Assembly: GCA_965222745.1 (NCBI GenBank)
Contig: CBDCUW010000005.1
Span: 1,116,001 to 1,180,000, forward strand
Direction of reading: 5' to 3'
Origin: CBDCUW01 sp965222745
Lineage (GTDB): Bacteria > Planctomycetota > Planctomycetia > Pirellulales > Pirellulaceae
Length of the DNA stretch: 64,000 nucleotides
Positions 10,201 to 18,932 of the stretch are shown here, one piece after another; the first letter of the stretch is position 1; every line of letters begins with the position of its first letter. The notes beneath the pieces are model-generated. The model saw only the letters and a list, made by a program, of their open reading frames with translations, did no database searches and was not told where the DNA came from. A program made the translations under genes and the position numbers.

Positions 10201-10837
10201 CACCAGCAGTGTCAACATGGAGGCGCTGGAAGAACTGGAAGGGCTGCAAGCTCGTTACGACGAGTTGCACGGGCAGTATCAGGATTTGACGGCGGCCAAG
10301 GATTCGCTGCAACGAATCATCGGGCGGATCAACGCCGATAGCCGCAGACTGTTTTTGGATACCCTGGAAGCGATTCGACAAAATTTCCAAAAGCTGTATC
10401 GAAAGTCGTTCGGCGGCGGACACGCCGATTTGATTCTGGAAGAGGCCGATGATCCGCTGGAAGCAGGGGTCGAAATCGTGGCCACCCCGCCGGGCAAGCC
10501 CAGCTTCAGCAATTCGCTGCTATCGGGTGGTGAAAAGGCGCTGACCGCCGTCGCTCTGCTGATGTCCATTTTTCAATATCGCCCCAGTCCGTTCTGTGTT
10601 TTGGACGAAGTGGATGCTCCGTTTGACGAAGCAAACATCGGCCGCTTTGTTACCGTGCTGAACGAGTTTTTGGATCATTCCAAGTTCGTCATCGTCACGC
10701 ACAGTAAGAAAACGATGACCGCCGCGACCACGTTGTACGGCGTCACCATGCAAGAATCGGGAGTCAGCAAACAGGTCTCGATTCGCTTCGAGGATGTCAG
10801 TGAAGATGGAGAAATCAGCGAAGGCGAAGCGGCTTGA
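7241..10837 (+). CDS. smc: Chromosome segregation ATPase SMC
   Basis: The 1198-residue protein is the full length expected for bacterial SMC, the condensin-like ATPase that organises the chromosome with ScpA/ScpB. The start MLKALELAGFKSFADRT is canonical. Walker A is GPNGSGKSN at residues 30-38. Long coiled coils run at about 170-500 and 680-1010. The hinge lies between them at about 510-660, with EVDVKVAPLIDAALGERSQY. The ABC signature LLSGGEKALTA is near residue 1092 and Walker B FCVLDEVDAPFDEAN near 1117. An earlier in-frame ATG at 7172 would add 23 residues not seen in the family. It stands alone, with no scpA or scpB adjacent. Confidence 0.97.
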   Translation: MLKALELAGFKSFADRTRFEFPDGITVVVGPNGSGKSNIVDAIKWVLGSQSAKSLRGKDMSDVIFKGSQTRGPSGTAEATIIFDNSDGDLPIDAPEVHVTRRVYRSGEGEYLINNQAVRLKDVKNLIRGTGIGIDAYSLIEQGKVDRMLQANAKDRRAIFEEAAGISRFKAKKVEAERRLARVQSNLTRLGDIVDEVASRLRSIRSQASKAEKYRQASERLKELRTQVAWTDWAELSVESDAAGSELSVAAEKLQQLETLREQMSEERQAADLQLQQIADESRAAEQQRAEWLQKIAELAGRRDADNMAIGDLRDSVAKSLRRVRLLQTQAGSAAAELRGANERLSSYRQELDSVKARSAQAESERDRIQVEVGEVRQRRNAVQQKHLAAVRRVADLDASRQRAEQRVAESTRSLANLEKRSGAAKKLLSEATEEATASRQRVQTLDAEIVQAAKEIELADAKLAENRRTLQRRREEISALKVRLQGVTERHSVLEDLTRRQEGVSGGVRTILKQLADSSSPLAETLHGIVADCFEVDVKVAPLIDAALGERSQYVVVAGDQLQQAILDGSLEINSRVGLIRIDELPSRRPGDRIRLDGLKGVIGRGDRMIQCDPAYQPLARHLLSNTWLVDSLATAWAHRKLSGAGLRFVTAAGELLDSDGTTVIGPAGKSTGLVSRRSELAAAQQEIGHYRFQLSEAEAETERLDARVDQEAAALGRIEQRHRNLVTDRAAAEAERRHVEERLQSQQIACDEIAAEIELTTEQRDAAGEELENLTRQIQQGQQEIESLELQAAEIDEMLSETQTALQTATSGVMAISVDVARAEQKYEALSATMQQQRRDQDQREAAVEEVRGQARDGKVRIDELTARVLDATDKLALLQWDSDRSADRIKELAQAAADVRRENREIMQASEQAMKDVASASETVHAVTARRDNAKLRLDTLAQRLLEDYEIDLRNSQPPEDHQPPEDRQAAEREITDLRAQLQRTSSVNMEALEELEGLQARYDELHGQYQDLTAAKDSLQRIIGRINADSRRLFLDTLEAIRQNFQKLYRKSFGGGHADLILEEADDPLEAGVEIVATPPGKPSFSNSLLSGGEKALTAVALLMSIFQYRPSPFCVLDEVDAPFDEANIGRFVTVLNEFLDHSKFVIVTHSKKTMTAATTLYGVTMQESGVSKQVSIRFEDVSEDGEISEGEAA

Positions 10838-10916
10838 TTGAAGTTGCATCTGTCCTTGCTTGCTGACCGTCGGAGCGCCGGGTTACACCCAGGGCAAACT
10901 CGACCTTCGCGACTGA

Positions 10917-12593
10917 CTATCTCTGGTCCAGCAATTGGGCGGCTTCGACCAGTTCGACGAACTCTTCTCGCAATCCGTGTGGATCGTTGCCGATGGATGC
11001 TTGAGCGACTTCGGTGACGGCGTCGTAGTTCCAATCGCCGCCGTACTTGCTGCCGCGCAGCAGCATGCCAAACCCGGCGACGGCGGCTGCGAATTGGAAT
11101 TCCTGGTCGGTTTGGTCGAAGGACAATCCGCTGTCGATCACGGTGTGCTCGGCGAGTTGGCTTTCGGTTTGGCCGGGCAGTTTGTAACGCAGTCGGACCA
11201 GCATCAGTTCGCCCGATTCGGCCGCTGCCGATGGTTGGGCTGGCTTCTGGTATTTCAGTGGATCGGTTTTCGGCAACACCGTTTCGGTGGACACGCCGAC
11301 CGGCACGATTTCGTACAGCGCAGTCACGGTGTGTCCCGCACCAATCTCGCCGGCATCCTTCTTGTCATCGTTGAAATCCTGGTCGGCTAGCATGCGATTT
11401 TCGTATCCGATCAATCGATAGCCCGCCGCGACCGCCGGGTTGAATTCAATCTGAATCTTGACATCCTTGGCGATCGTCACCAGCGTTCCCGAAAGCTGCT
11501 CGACCAACACCTTCTTTGCTTCGTTGTAGGTATCGATGAAGGCGTAGTTGCCGTTGCCTTTGCCGCTGATCTGTTCCAACATCGCGTCGTTGAGATTTCC
11601 CATGCCGAACCCCAGCACGGTCAGGTCGATGCCCGCTTTCGATTCTGTTTCCACCATCCGCACCAGCTGATCGGTGCCGGTTTGGCCGACATTGAAATCA
11701 CCGTCGGTACACAGCAGGATACGATTCGTACCTCCCTCGATAAAATGATCCCGGGCGACGCGGTAGGCCAACTGCAAGCCTTGGCCGCCGTTGGTGCTGC
11801 CACCTGCGTCCAATCGGCTGAAGGCGCCGAGGATCAAGTCTCTTTCGGTCGCCGGAGTGCTGTCGAGCACCAGGCCAGCCGAACCGGCATAAGCGACAAT
11901 CGCGACGCGGTCGCCGGCGCCCAACTGTTTCAGCAGCAACTGCATTCCTCGCTTGAGCAGCGGCAACTTGTTCGGTTGATCCATCGATCCCGACGTATCG
12001 ATCAATAGCACCAGGTTGCTGTCGGGACGACGGTCTCTTTCGATCACGCGACCTTTCAATGCGACACGGGCCAATCGATGTTCGTTGTTCCAAGGACACC
12101 TGGCAATGGCGACGTGGGTGGCAAACGGTTCGGTTTGATCGGATACCGGCGGGTCATAGTCGTACTGAAAATAGTTCAGCAGTTCTTCGATACGAACCGC
12201 ATCAGGACGCGGCAGTTGGTTGTACTGCACCAGGTATTGCCGCACCTTGCTGTAGGAAGCCGTATCGACGTCGATCGAAAAAGTGCTCAGCGGCGAGTCG
12301 CTGACTCTTACGAACGGGTTGTCGACGATGTGATCATATTTCTCGCCCCCGTCACCTGGGCCGATTCCCTCATCCGCATCGACTTCCATGCCCACCCCTT
12401 CGGCTGCTGGGGCTTCAAAATCAACGGGAGCTTCTCCTTTGGATGCAACCGACAGGTCGACGGCGGCCGATTGCAATTCAGCCGGCGCGGCCCGATCGGC
12501 TTCGGCCGCCGGCTTGGCGCGGCACCCGGCGACCAGCACGATTGCCAAAGCCACTGTGAGTCCCCAACCGCTTGCGGCCAATCTGTTCATCAC
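10917..12593 (-). CDS. YfbK-type von Willebrand factor A lipoprotein
   Basis: The 558-residue protein starts with a lipoprotein signal (lipobox VAGC, Cys24) and a low-complexity linker. It then has the family's N-terminal domain (about 90-185, SPLSTFSIDVDTASY). A VWA domain follows with MIDAS motif DTSGS at 199-203. The C-terminal DUF3520-like domain ends in a helical segment (about 470-555). YfbK-type proteins are envelope proteins of uncertain role that bind metal through the MIDAS site. It follows arsC on the same strand, but a terminator at 12623-12644 separates them, so it is probably its own unit. Confidence 0.9.
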   Translation of the reverse strand: MMNRLAASGWGLTVALAIVLVAGCRAKPAAEADRAAPAELQSAAVDLSVASKGEAPVDFEAPAAEGVGMEVDADEGIGPGDGGEKYDHIVDNPFVRVSDSPLSTFSIDVDTASYSKVRQYLVQYNQLPRPDAVRIEELLNYFQYDYDPPVSDQTEPFATHVAIARCPWNNEHRLARVALKGRVIERDRRPDSNLVLLIDTSGSMDQPNKLPLLKRGMQLLLKQLGAGDRVAIVAYAGSAGLVLDSTPATERDLILGAFSRLDAGGSTNGGQGLQLAYRVARDHFIEGGTNRILLCTDGDFNVGQTGTDQLVRMVETESKAGIDLTVLGFGMGNLNDAMLEQISGKGNGNYAFIDTYNEAKKVLVEQLSGTLVTIAKDVKIQIEFNPAVAAGYRLIGYENRMLADQDFNDDKKDAGEIGAGHTVTALYEIVPVGVSTETVLPKTDPLKYQKPAQPSAAAESGELMLVRLRYKLPGQTESQLAEHTVIDSGLSFDQTDQEFQFAAAVAGFGMLLRGSKYGGDWNYDAVTEVAQASIGNDPHGLREEFVELVEAAQLLDQR

Positions 12594-12622
12594 CGATCCT
12601 CCGTTAAAAACGCCCGCGTCTG

Positions 12623-12644
12623 AAAAAACAGGCTGGCTGCCTGT
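12623..12644 (-). terminator. Rho-independent terminator after arsC
   Basis: Read on the minus strand, ACAGGC-AGCCA-GCCTGT forms a perfect 6-bp stem followed directly by six T residues. It lies about 100 bases downstream of the arsC stop and 30 bases upstream of the VWA gene start, so it should separate the two genes. Confidence 0.75.
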
Positions 12645-12741
12645 GAGTACTACTTTGCCACTGGGTACGACGAGGCAGCAGGGACGATGGATTGGCGAAA
12701 ATCGAAAAATTTCTTAGCTGCAAGAAGGCTGATTCACCACG

Positions 12742-13161
12742 TCAGCCTTCCGCTTGCAGATAAGCCTCAATTTTGGCGTGAATCTGGTCGCGCACCTGTC
12801 GAAAAACCTGCAACTTTTCCTCGTCGGTTCCCACAGCATCGGCGGGATCGAAGAAAGGCCAGTGCAACGTCTGCTTGACTGCCGGCATCACCGGACAGCT
12901 CTCCTTTGCCGAATCACAGACGGTGACGGCCAGGTCGATCGGCTGTTGGAGAAACTGGTCGACGTGCTTGCTTTGAGCCTGGGAAAGATCCTCGCCCAAG
13001 TCCTGCATCGCCTTGATCGCCAAGGGATGAACGTATCCGGCTGGACGGGAGCCTGCCGATTCAGCTGTCCAGTCGTCTCCACCCAGCCTGTTCCACAAAA
13101 ACTCGGCCATCTGCGAACGGCATGAGTTTCCGGTACATAGAATCAAGACTCGCTTTTTCAT
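12742..13161 (-). CDS. arsC: Arsenate reductase, LMW protein-tyrosine-phosphatase type
   Basis: This 139-residue enzyme reduces arsenate to arsenite using a phosphatase-like loop and a disulfide cascade that is regenerated by thioredoxin. The P-loop CTGNSCRS is at residues 9-16, with the second cysteine at 14. The resolving cysteines are Cys82 and Cys89 in VTVCDSAKESCPVMP, and WPFFDPAD matches the family's C-terminal loop. The start ATG at 13161 gives the standard family length; a longer frame upstream crosses a palindromic repeat. No arsR or efflux gene is nearby, so it may be a stand-alone copy. Confidence 0.95.
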   Translation of the reverse strand: MKKRVLILCTGNSCRSQMAEFLWNRLGGDDWTAESAGSRPAGYVHPLAIKAMQDLGEDLSQAQSKHVDQFLQQPIDLAVTVCDSAKESCPVMPAVKQTLHWPFFDPADAVGTDEEKLQVFRQVRDQIHAKIEAYLQAEG

Positions 13162-13181
13162 CACCCGTTGCGTCGATCCGT

Positions 13182-13268
13182 ATCGTGGGCCGGCTTGTCC
13201 CAAGTCGGCGATTCTGGGAAAGGGGAAATCGAAAGTGATCGCCGACTTGGGACAAGCCGGCCTACGAT
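13182..13268. repeat. Dispersed palindrome, GTAGGCC family, copy 2
   Basis: Near-perfect long inverted repeat: arms of about 30 bases (ATCGTGGGCCGGCTTGTCCC... and its complement ending GGCCTACGAT) flank a 25-base centre. Within each arm GCCGACTTG/CAAGCCGGC can also pair. It sits between the divergent arsC and VanZ-like genes. Confidence 0.9.
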
Positions 13269-13377
13269 GATTGTAACGTATGTTGTACTGTGCTCTTGCC
13301 TTCACCCAGGGCTGACTTGTTGAAGCTTGCGTGAAGGTTGGTCGTCGGCCGGACAGGAAAATCGGAAGGAAATTTGC

Positions 13378-14382
13378 TTGAGCGGTACCAATGCCACCGA
13401 TCGGAGCCATCGATCTGGCCACCGCTGGGGTCTGCTCATGCTGGCAGCCTGCGTGGTGGCGTTGGTGATTGCCGGCCTGTTGGTTCCCGTTCCGTTTATC
13501 AGCCGGGTGGCGGTCGCGGTAGGCGACTTGATGCACGCCCCGCTGTTCGGCTGTCTGACACTGGGCGGAATGCACCTGCTGGAATACCTTCGGCCACTGC
13601 GATCGGTGGGGAAATCGCTGATGATCCGGTCGATCTGGGTCGCGATGTGCTTGGTCACCTTCGGGATATTGATCGAATGGATGCAGTCGTATTCCGGGCG
13701 CAGTTTGGCGGTGCATGATGCGATCGCAAATGGCCTGGGCGTGCTGGCGGCATTGTTTTGGTACTGGTCACGAAGCATGACGCGATTGGCGGTGGATCGT
13801 CGCTGGCTGCCGCGAGTTCTTCTGATTGCAGTGGGCATCGTGCTGTCCATTGCCTGGTGGAGGCCGGCGGCGATGCTGCTAGATGTTGCGGCCAAGCACT
13901 TTCAATTTCCAATGTTGGCTTCGTTTGAGACAAAAACGGAGTATCAGCGTTTTTATTTCGGGCAATGTCGGCCCAGGAGGACGCGTGAAAACGCTACCGA
14001 CGGAAACTACGCGATGGAACTGGTTTACCAGCCGGCGCAGCATCCGGCGGCAACCATGATCGAAATGGTCCATGACTGGTCGGCGATGGCGGCGTTGGAA
14101 ATGGACGTGACGCTCGATGCATCGCACGATCGCCCCAGTGCCCGCTTCATGGTGAAGGTCACCGACGATCGTCACGACGGCAAACACAACGACACCTTCC
14201 GACAGCAGTGGGAATTTGGGCCGGGGCAATCAAGGCACATTCGCATCACGCGCGAAGAACTGCTCAGCGGCCCCGACACCCGACAGCTTGATCTGAGCCA
14301 GATTCGGTTTGTCGACCTGATGCTGTTGGATGTGGAAGTGCCAACGACGCTGCGCATCGACGCGATTCGATTGGCGTTGTGA
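13378..14382 (+). CDS. VanZ-like membrane protein
   Basis: The 334-residue protein has four to five predicted membrane helices in the first 170 residues. It carries the VanZ-family pattern of small membrane helices with conserved acidic/His positions: HAPLFGCLTLGGMHLL, then FGILIEWMQSYSGRSLAVHDAIANGLGVLAA. The C-terminal half (about 190-334) looks like a beta-sandwich carbohydrate-binding-type domain exposed outside. I prefer the TTG at 13378 because GGAAGGA lies seven bases upstream. A TTG at 13327 would overlap intergenic repeat remnants and has no such site. The function of VanZ-like proteins outside glycopeptide resistance is unknown. It converges with the next gene, two bases apart. Confidence 0.8.
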   Translation: MSGTNATDRSHRSGHRWGLLMLAACVVALVIAGLLVPVPFISRVAVAVGDLMHAPLFGCLTLGGMHLLEYLRPLRSVGKSLMIRSIWVAMCLVTFGILIEWMQSYSGRSLAVHDAIANGLGVLAALFWYWSRSMTRLAVDRRWLPRVLLIAVGIVLSIAWWRPAAMLLDVAAKHFQFPMLASFETKTEYQRFYFGQCRPRRTRENATDGNYAMELVYQPAQHPAATMIEMVHDWSAMAALEMDVTLDASHDRPSARFMVKVTDDRHDGKHNDTFRQQWEFGPGQSRHIRITREELLSGPDTRQLDLSQIRFVDLMLLDVEVPTTLRIDAIRLAL

Positions 14383-14384
14383 AT

Positions 14385-17300
14385 TCAGTCGATTCGCGGT
14401 GACAGCCGGATGTTGCGATACTGGACGCTGGTATGGTCGCCCTGCAAGTAAATCGGACCGTCGCGGGTGACGTCACCAAAAAGTGCTCCTCCAGTGCATC
14501 CTTCCACCGGTTGGTTGTCGATGACCCGTTGACCGTTTAGCACCACGGAAATGTGACGGTCGACCAGTGTCAAATCATAAGTTTGCCAGCTGCCGCCTGG
14601 CAAACCGGCATTCTTCGACGGTGCAATCCTGCCAAAAATTGCTCCCGGTCCGGCGATGCCTTGCATCGGGCTGTCACGATCAACGACCTGCGCTTCGTAC
14701 AGACCTCTCAAGTAGATACCGCTGTTTCGCTTGGCGCCGACATTGAATTCGATATGCAGCTTGAAATCGCCGAAAGTCCGTTCGCTGCGCAGGTTGCCGA
14801 AATCCCCGTAGGCACTGAAATCCTGCTTGGGAGTTTCGTTGGTCAGGACCCCGTCTTGGACGCTCCAGCCGTTCTGAGCATCGGCGGGTTGAAGTTTCCA
14901 GCCGTCCAAGTTTTCGCCATTGAAAAGCTCGATCGGCGGGCCAAATTTGATTTGGGCCAAATCGGGCCGCGGCGGCATCGGTGGGCAGCGCCGGCCGGTT
15001 GCCTGGTCGGCTACCGATTCCTGGTCACCAATCCGGGCAACCACCATCTGCCCGTCGATGACCCGGGCGACAAACTGCATCGCCTTGGCTCCGCGACCCC
15101 GCTGCAAATGCAACGCGCCGTCTTTCATTTCGACACTTGCCATCGGCCTGGGCGATCCGACTCGCCACAACAGTGAAGCGGTCAAGCCCGAATCGGTTTC
15201 GGCAACGTCCAACCAGCCACCATAGCCGTCAATGAAATTGAGCCACCATTTTCCGACATACTTGTTGGCCGGGCTCGATTGCTTTGCCAAAGTGACGTCG
15301 CCGACGGGTGAGTGGTGATCCAGGAACGCCAGCAGATCGCGGATCTCTCGATCGGTCATCAGATCGATCAAACCGTCGGGCATCATCGAAGTGGTCAGCG
15401 GTTTTCTGGCGACGATATCCTTGGTCGAAAACTTCCGCTCGCGTCCCCGGTTATCGCGAAAGAATTCGGTACCGCCGCCCCCGTCGCGAAGCAAGATTCC
15501 GGTGAAACTCTGGCCATCATCGGTCAGCAATGACCAGGGATAGTATTGAGGATCGACGTCGCGGCTTGGCTGCAACAGCGCCGTCAGCAACCGATCAGGA
15601 TTGCCGTCGTTGGAGGTGGCCGACAGATCGGGACCGACCACGTTGCCGCGGCCCGAGTGGCGATGGCAATTGGAACACAATCCAACCTTGGCATGAAAAA
15701 AGATGCGGCGGCCCGATGAAACATCAGGTTGCCCGTGCAGTGACGCCAGCCGCTTGTTCCATGCCGCCGTGTCGGTGACTGCCGGACGTCCCTTCTTGAT
15801 CGAGGTTGGATCGAGTGCCGCGCGGGCCAATTCTCGCGAATCGGAAAAATCCGCGGCAAGATTCGTCAACAGTTGTCGTGATGGGGCGTCGAGTTCAACA
15901 AACCTCAACGAACGCAGTGACTCTTGCCGAATCAGCGGCTGCGAGGAAGCTGCCAATTCCAGCAAAGCGGTCCTGGACTGGTCGCCTCCGCCGGACAGTC
16001 CAGCGATCGCGTCGGCTCGTGTTTGCAGTGCCATCTTTTCGTCGCTGGCGATGGCGATCAACCGCGATACGGCTGCCGGTTTGCCGCTGGCCGCCAGCGA
16101 TCTTGTCAACTCGCCGGCCAACAACGGATCGACAGTGGTCAACAGTTGATCCCAAACCTTCGGTGAAAACTTGCCGGACGAAGGATCGATCAACCGAAGT
16201 GCAAAAGCGCGTGTCTGCGGCGACGCGTTTTGGTCCAAGACGCGGCGAAGCAACATGTCGGCATCGACAATTCCCGCTTGCGGATTGCCAGAGAGCGTAT
16301 TCCAAGTTGCCAGCGCAGCCTCGAATAGCTTGTAGTCCAATTGTGGTTCGGCCAACTTTCGACCAACGTCGTCCCGGTACCGCTCCAATCGGTGGTCGGC
16401 GATCCAGCGAAGCGTTTCGAATTGAACTTCGACATCTGGATCCCGCCAAAAAAAGTCGACCCATCGATGGTCGGTCGGTCTCGCTTTGCGGATCGCCAAC
16501 AGCATCGTGATCCGGTCGGCGGCGTCGAGTTTCCGGACACTCGGCGGATCGAATTGGTCGGTTCGCCGCGCCAGTGCACTGATGGCAGCCGATACCAGGA
16601 AAGGCTCCTCCAAGCGAGCAAGTTTCAGCAGTGTCTGGTCGTCCAGTGAATCGTCGCCGCTGCGCAGCTGCTGGGCGAGCGTTGCCTCCTTGGTTGGCGG
16701 CTGCAATTCCATCTGGCCAAGCCAGGACGCGTCGTCTGGATCAATTTCCAACTTCCAAACTCGACCATAACCGTGAAGCTTGTAAGAACCGAACACCCAA
16801 TCGGTCAGATAGAAAACGGTCGGTGACGCTTGCACGATGCAGGTGGGCCGAAACTGTCGGCCCCCTTCGACCAGCGTGATTCGCTTGGTGGAAAAACTGG
16901 CACCGTGGGCGCTCAGTGGATAAAAATCGATGCGATGATCCGTCCAACTGGGCACCACCAGCCCTGCTCCCAGCGGCGCGATGCCGCAAGGTGCTTCCCC
17001 CAAGCTGTGAAGCATCGGCAGCGTACCGCGAAGCTCGCCGTCCCAACAAACGAAGGGATGAACCGGCGCGCCGCCGTAAGCCCGTTGGTACCCGTAATCG
17101 CCTCCTTCGACCACGTGCAGCAGGCGACAGGGTGGACGGGAGCCCGGATCGTTTTCAGCGGCGAAAATCGTTCCATCGCTGCGGACGCAGATTCCGAAAG
17201 GGTTCCAGAATCCTTTGGCGATTCGCCTCAACGAACTCCCGTCGGGCCGACATCGAAACACGCCTCCTTCGCCCGTTCCGGTAATTTGGTCGCCACCGGC

Positions 17301-17843
17301 ACCGGTAAGCGTCCAGCTTTTGGAATAGTTTTCGCCCAGCGCGAAGATCAGATCGCCGCTGGGATGCCAGGCGATTCCGCTGCAACCGTTGTGGGGATAG
17401 TCGGCTTCAGTCTGTAGCACCGCAACGTCTTGTTCCAAATCGCCCACGCCGTCGCCATCGGTGTCGCGAACCCGCAAAATCCGATCCCGCTCGGCCAAGT
17501 AAACCCAACCGTCGCTGCCGAGTTCCAGATCCATCGTCGCGACCGTCTTGTTATAAAAAACGCGTCTTGGTGAGGAGAGGATGACGATTTCGTCGTGCTC
17601 GGGACCATCGTAATCATCGGGACGAAAATGGGTGTGGCTGACTGCGACCCAAACGTTACCGGCATCATCGATGTCGATCCCGGTAGGCGTCATGACATCC
17701 GGATGCTGGGCAACCATCGTCAGCCGCACGCCGTCTGTGGCCACGCGAATTTCGGGCGCCAGATCGGGCTGCTGTTGACCGTGGCAACATCGCGTCATCG
17801 CGAACAACAAAACGGCCAGGTACACGCTTCGGCTAGTCACCAT
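14385..17843 (-). CDS. PVC-type cytochrome c / beta-propeller protein with C-terminal DUF1080
   Basis: The 1152-residue exported protein combines three parts. A signal peptide (about 1-23) and a six-bladed propeller of the membrane-bound dehydrogenase type come first (about 30-370, TPTGIDIDDAGNVWVAVS). A HEAT-repeat middle leads into a single c-type haem domain with the site CSNCH near residue 722. A C-terminal 3-keto-disaccharide hydrolase (DUF1080) domain follows from about 965 (IELFNGENLDGW). Such proteins are expanded in planctomycetes and are thought to act on complex sugars in the periplasm. The start ATG has GAGGT seven bases upstream. With the isomerase and DUF1080 genes next door it suggests a 3-keto-sugar degradation locus. 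Confidence 0.9.
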   Translation of the reverse strand: MVTSRSVYLAVLLFAMTRCCHGQQQPDLAPEIRVATDGVRLTMVAQHPDVMTPTGIDIDDAGNVWVAVSHTHFRPDDYDGPEHDEIVILSSPRRVFYNKTVATMDLELGSDGWVYLAERDRILRVRDTDGDGVGDLEQDVAVLQTEADYPHNGCSGIAWHPSGDLIFALGENYSKSWTLTGAGGDQITGTGEGGVFRCRPDGSSLRRIAKGFWNPFGICVRSDGTIFAAENDPGSRPPCRLLHVVEGGDYGYQRAYGGAPVHPFVCWDGELRGTLPMLHSLGEAPCGIAPLGAGLVVPSWTDHRIDFYPLSAHGASFSTKRITLVEGGRQFRPTCIVQASPTVFYLTDWVFGSYKLHGYGRVWKLEIDPDDASWLGQMELQPPTKEATLAQQLRSGDDSLDDQTLLKLARLEEPFLVSAAISALARRTDQFDPPSVRKLDAADRITMLLAIRKARPTDHRWVDFFWRDPDVEVQFETLRWIADHRLERYRDDVGRKLAEPQLDYKLFEAALATWNTLSGNPQAGIVDADMLLRRVLDQNASPQTRAFALRLIDPSSGKFSPKVWDQLLTTVDPLLAGELTRSLAASGKPAAVSRLIAIASDEKMALQTRADAIAGLSGGGDQSRTALLELAASSQPLIRQESLRSLRFVELDAPSRQLLTNLAADFSDSRELARAALDPTSIKKGRPAVTDTAAWNKRLASLHGQPDVSSGRRIFFHAKVGLCSNCHRHSGRGNVVGPDLSATSNDGNPDRLLTALLQPSRDVDPQYYPWSLLTDDGQSFTGILLRDGGGGTEFFRDNRGRERKFSTKDIVARKPLTTSMMPDGLIDLMTDREIRDLLAFLDHHSPVGDVTLAKQSSPANKYVGKWWLNFIDGYGGWLDVAETDSGLTASLLWRVGSPRPMASVEMKDGALHLQRGRGAKAMQFVARVIDGQMVVARIGDQESVADQATGRRCPPMPPRPDLAQIKFGPPIELFNGENLDGWKLQPADAQNGWSVQDGVLTNETPKQDFSAYGDFGNLRSERTFGDFKLHIEFNVGAKRNSGIYLRGLYEAQVVDRDSPMQGIAGPGAIFGRIAPSKNAGLPGGSWQTYDLTLVDRHISVVLNGQRVIDNQPVEGCTGGALFGDVTRDGPIYLQGDHTSVQYRNIRLSPRID

Positions 17844-17860
17844 CGCTACCTCTTATCGTA

Positions 17861-17937
17861 GGCCGACTTGTCCCAAGTCGACGATCCTATACTTTCGGAA
17901 ACGGAGGCCAGGTGCGCCGACTTGGGACAAGTCGGCC
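17861..17937. repeat. Dispersed palindrome, GTAGGCC family, copy 3
   Basis: Arms GGCCGACTTGTCCCAAGTCG and CGACTTGGGACAAGTCGGCC flank a 35-base centre. It sits in the 101-base gap between the PVC cytochrome gene and the sugar isomerase gene, both on the minus strand. Confidence 0.9.
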
Positions 17938-17944
17938 AAGCATC

Positions 17945-18796
17945 TCACCCAGCCTTGGCGATCGCTTCGCGGGCGACAACCAGGCACTGCTGGATATCGT
18001 CGATCGGGTTGTCTGGATTCGCTTCGTATTCCAACGAAATCGAACCATCCGCGGGGAAACCGATCTTGCGAAGTGTTTGGAACAGCGCCACGACGTCCAG
18101 AAATCCTTTTCCGATGATCACGTTGTGAGACTTCTTTTCCTGTTTCTCTTCATCCTTGATGTGAAGGGCAAAGACCCGCTTGTTCAATCGCTCAATCGCC
18201 TCGATCGGATCTTCTTTACTGCGAATGAAGTGTCCGGTATCGACGCAGGCGCCGATGCGCGGGTCGTGGCCTTCGACGGCGCGAACCACCTCTTCGATCT
18301 TGTCATAACTCGATCCCGGACCGTGATTGTGAATGCAAATCCGGATGTCAAATTCGGCGACCAACTTGTCCAGGCTGCCGAATGCGTCGGGCGTGGGATT
18401 GGCGGTGATGTTTTTCAGCCCGGCCCGTTTGGCGAACTCGAAAACCTTGCGGTTTGCTTCGTGATCGGCGGTGAACTTGTTGACTCCATGAGAGCTCATC
18501 GAAATGTCCGCTTCGGTGAGCAGTTTTTTCAGCGCCGCAAGATCCTCATCGGTCGAATCGATGGCCACATGCTTGCTGTAAAACTCGGCGTAGTGCAGAC
18601 CCAGGCCGTGCATGTGACGAACCGCCTGATTCAAATCATACTTACGAAGCGAAAAACTTTGGATTCCGATCGGCCAGCCGCCAAACGGGTCATCCGCTTC
18701 GGCTGCCGACAAGATTTTGGGGGCGTCAAAAAAAGTCGCCCCCGCGGCAGCGGCGGACGAAAGGGCCAGAAAACGACGGCGAGTAAGAGAGGGCAT
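17945..18796 (-). CDS. Tat-exported sugar phosphate isomerase/epimerase (TIM barrel)
   Basis: The 283-residue protein starts with a twin-arginine signal (SLTRRRFLALSSAAAAGAT). It continues as a xylose-isomerase-like TIM barrel: GIQSFSLRKYDLNQAVRHMH, then metal-site segments such as IRICIHNHGPG, ACVDTGHFI and FALHIKDEE. The His, Asp and Glu at these strand ends are the usual divalent-metal ligands. The ATG at 18796 was chosen because it begins the Tat signal; upstream in-frame codons run into the divergent promoter region. Related proteins are isomerases or 3-keto-sugar enzymes; the substrate is unknown here. DUF1080 genes on both sides support a role in sugar breakdown. Confidence 0.88.
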   Translation of the reverse strand: MPSLTRRRFLALSSAAAAGATFFDAPKILSAAEADDPFGGWPIGIQSFSLRKYDLNQAVRHMHGLGLHYAEFYSKHVAIDSTDEDLAALKKLLTEADISMSSHGVNKFTADHEANRKVFEFAKRAGLKNITANPTPDAFGSLDKLVAEFDIRICIHNHGPGSSYDKIEEVVRAVEGHDPRIGACVDTGHFIRSKEDPIEAIERLNKRVFALHIKDEEKQEKKSHNVIIGKGFLDVVALFQTLRKIGFPADGSISLEYEANPDNPIDDIQQCLVVAREAIAKAG

Positions 18797-18932
18797 CGCG
18801 AGACTCACGAAAAACGGTTGTCGGAAACAAACGGAACGATTGTAGTCGATGCAGCATGCACCTTCAGCTTCCGGCGCGGTAGAATCGTGTCGGCGGTTTT
18901 CAGCTTCCCCACCCGACTGACTGACAAGCAAC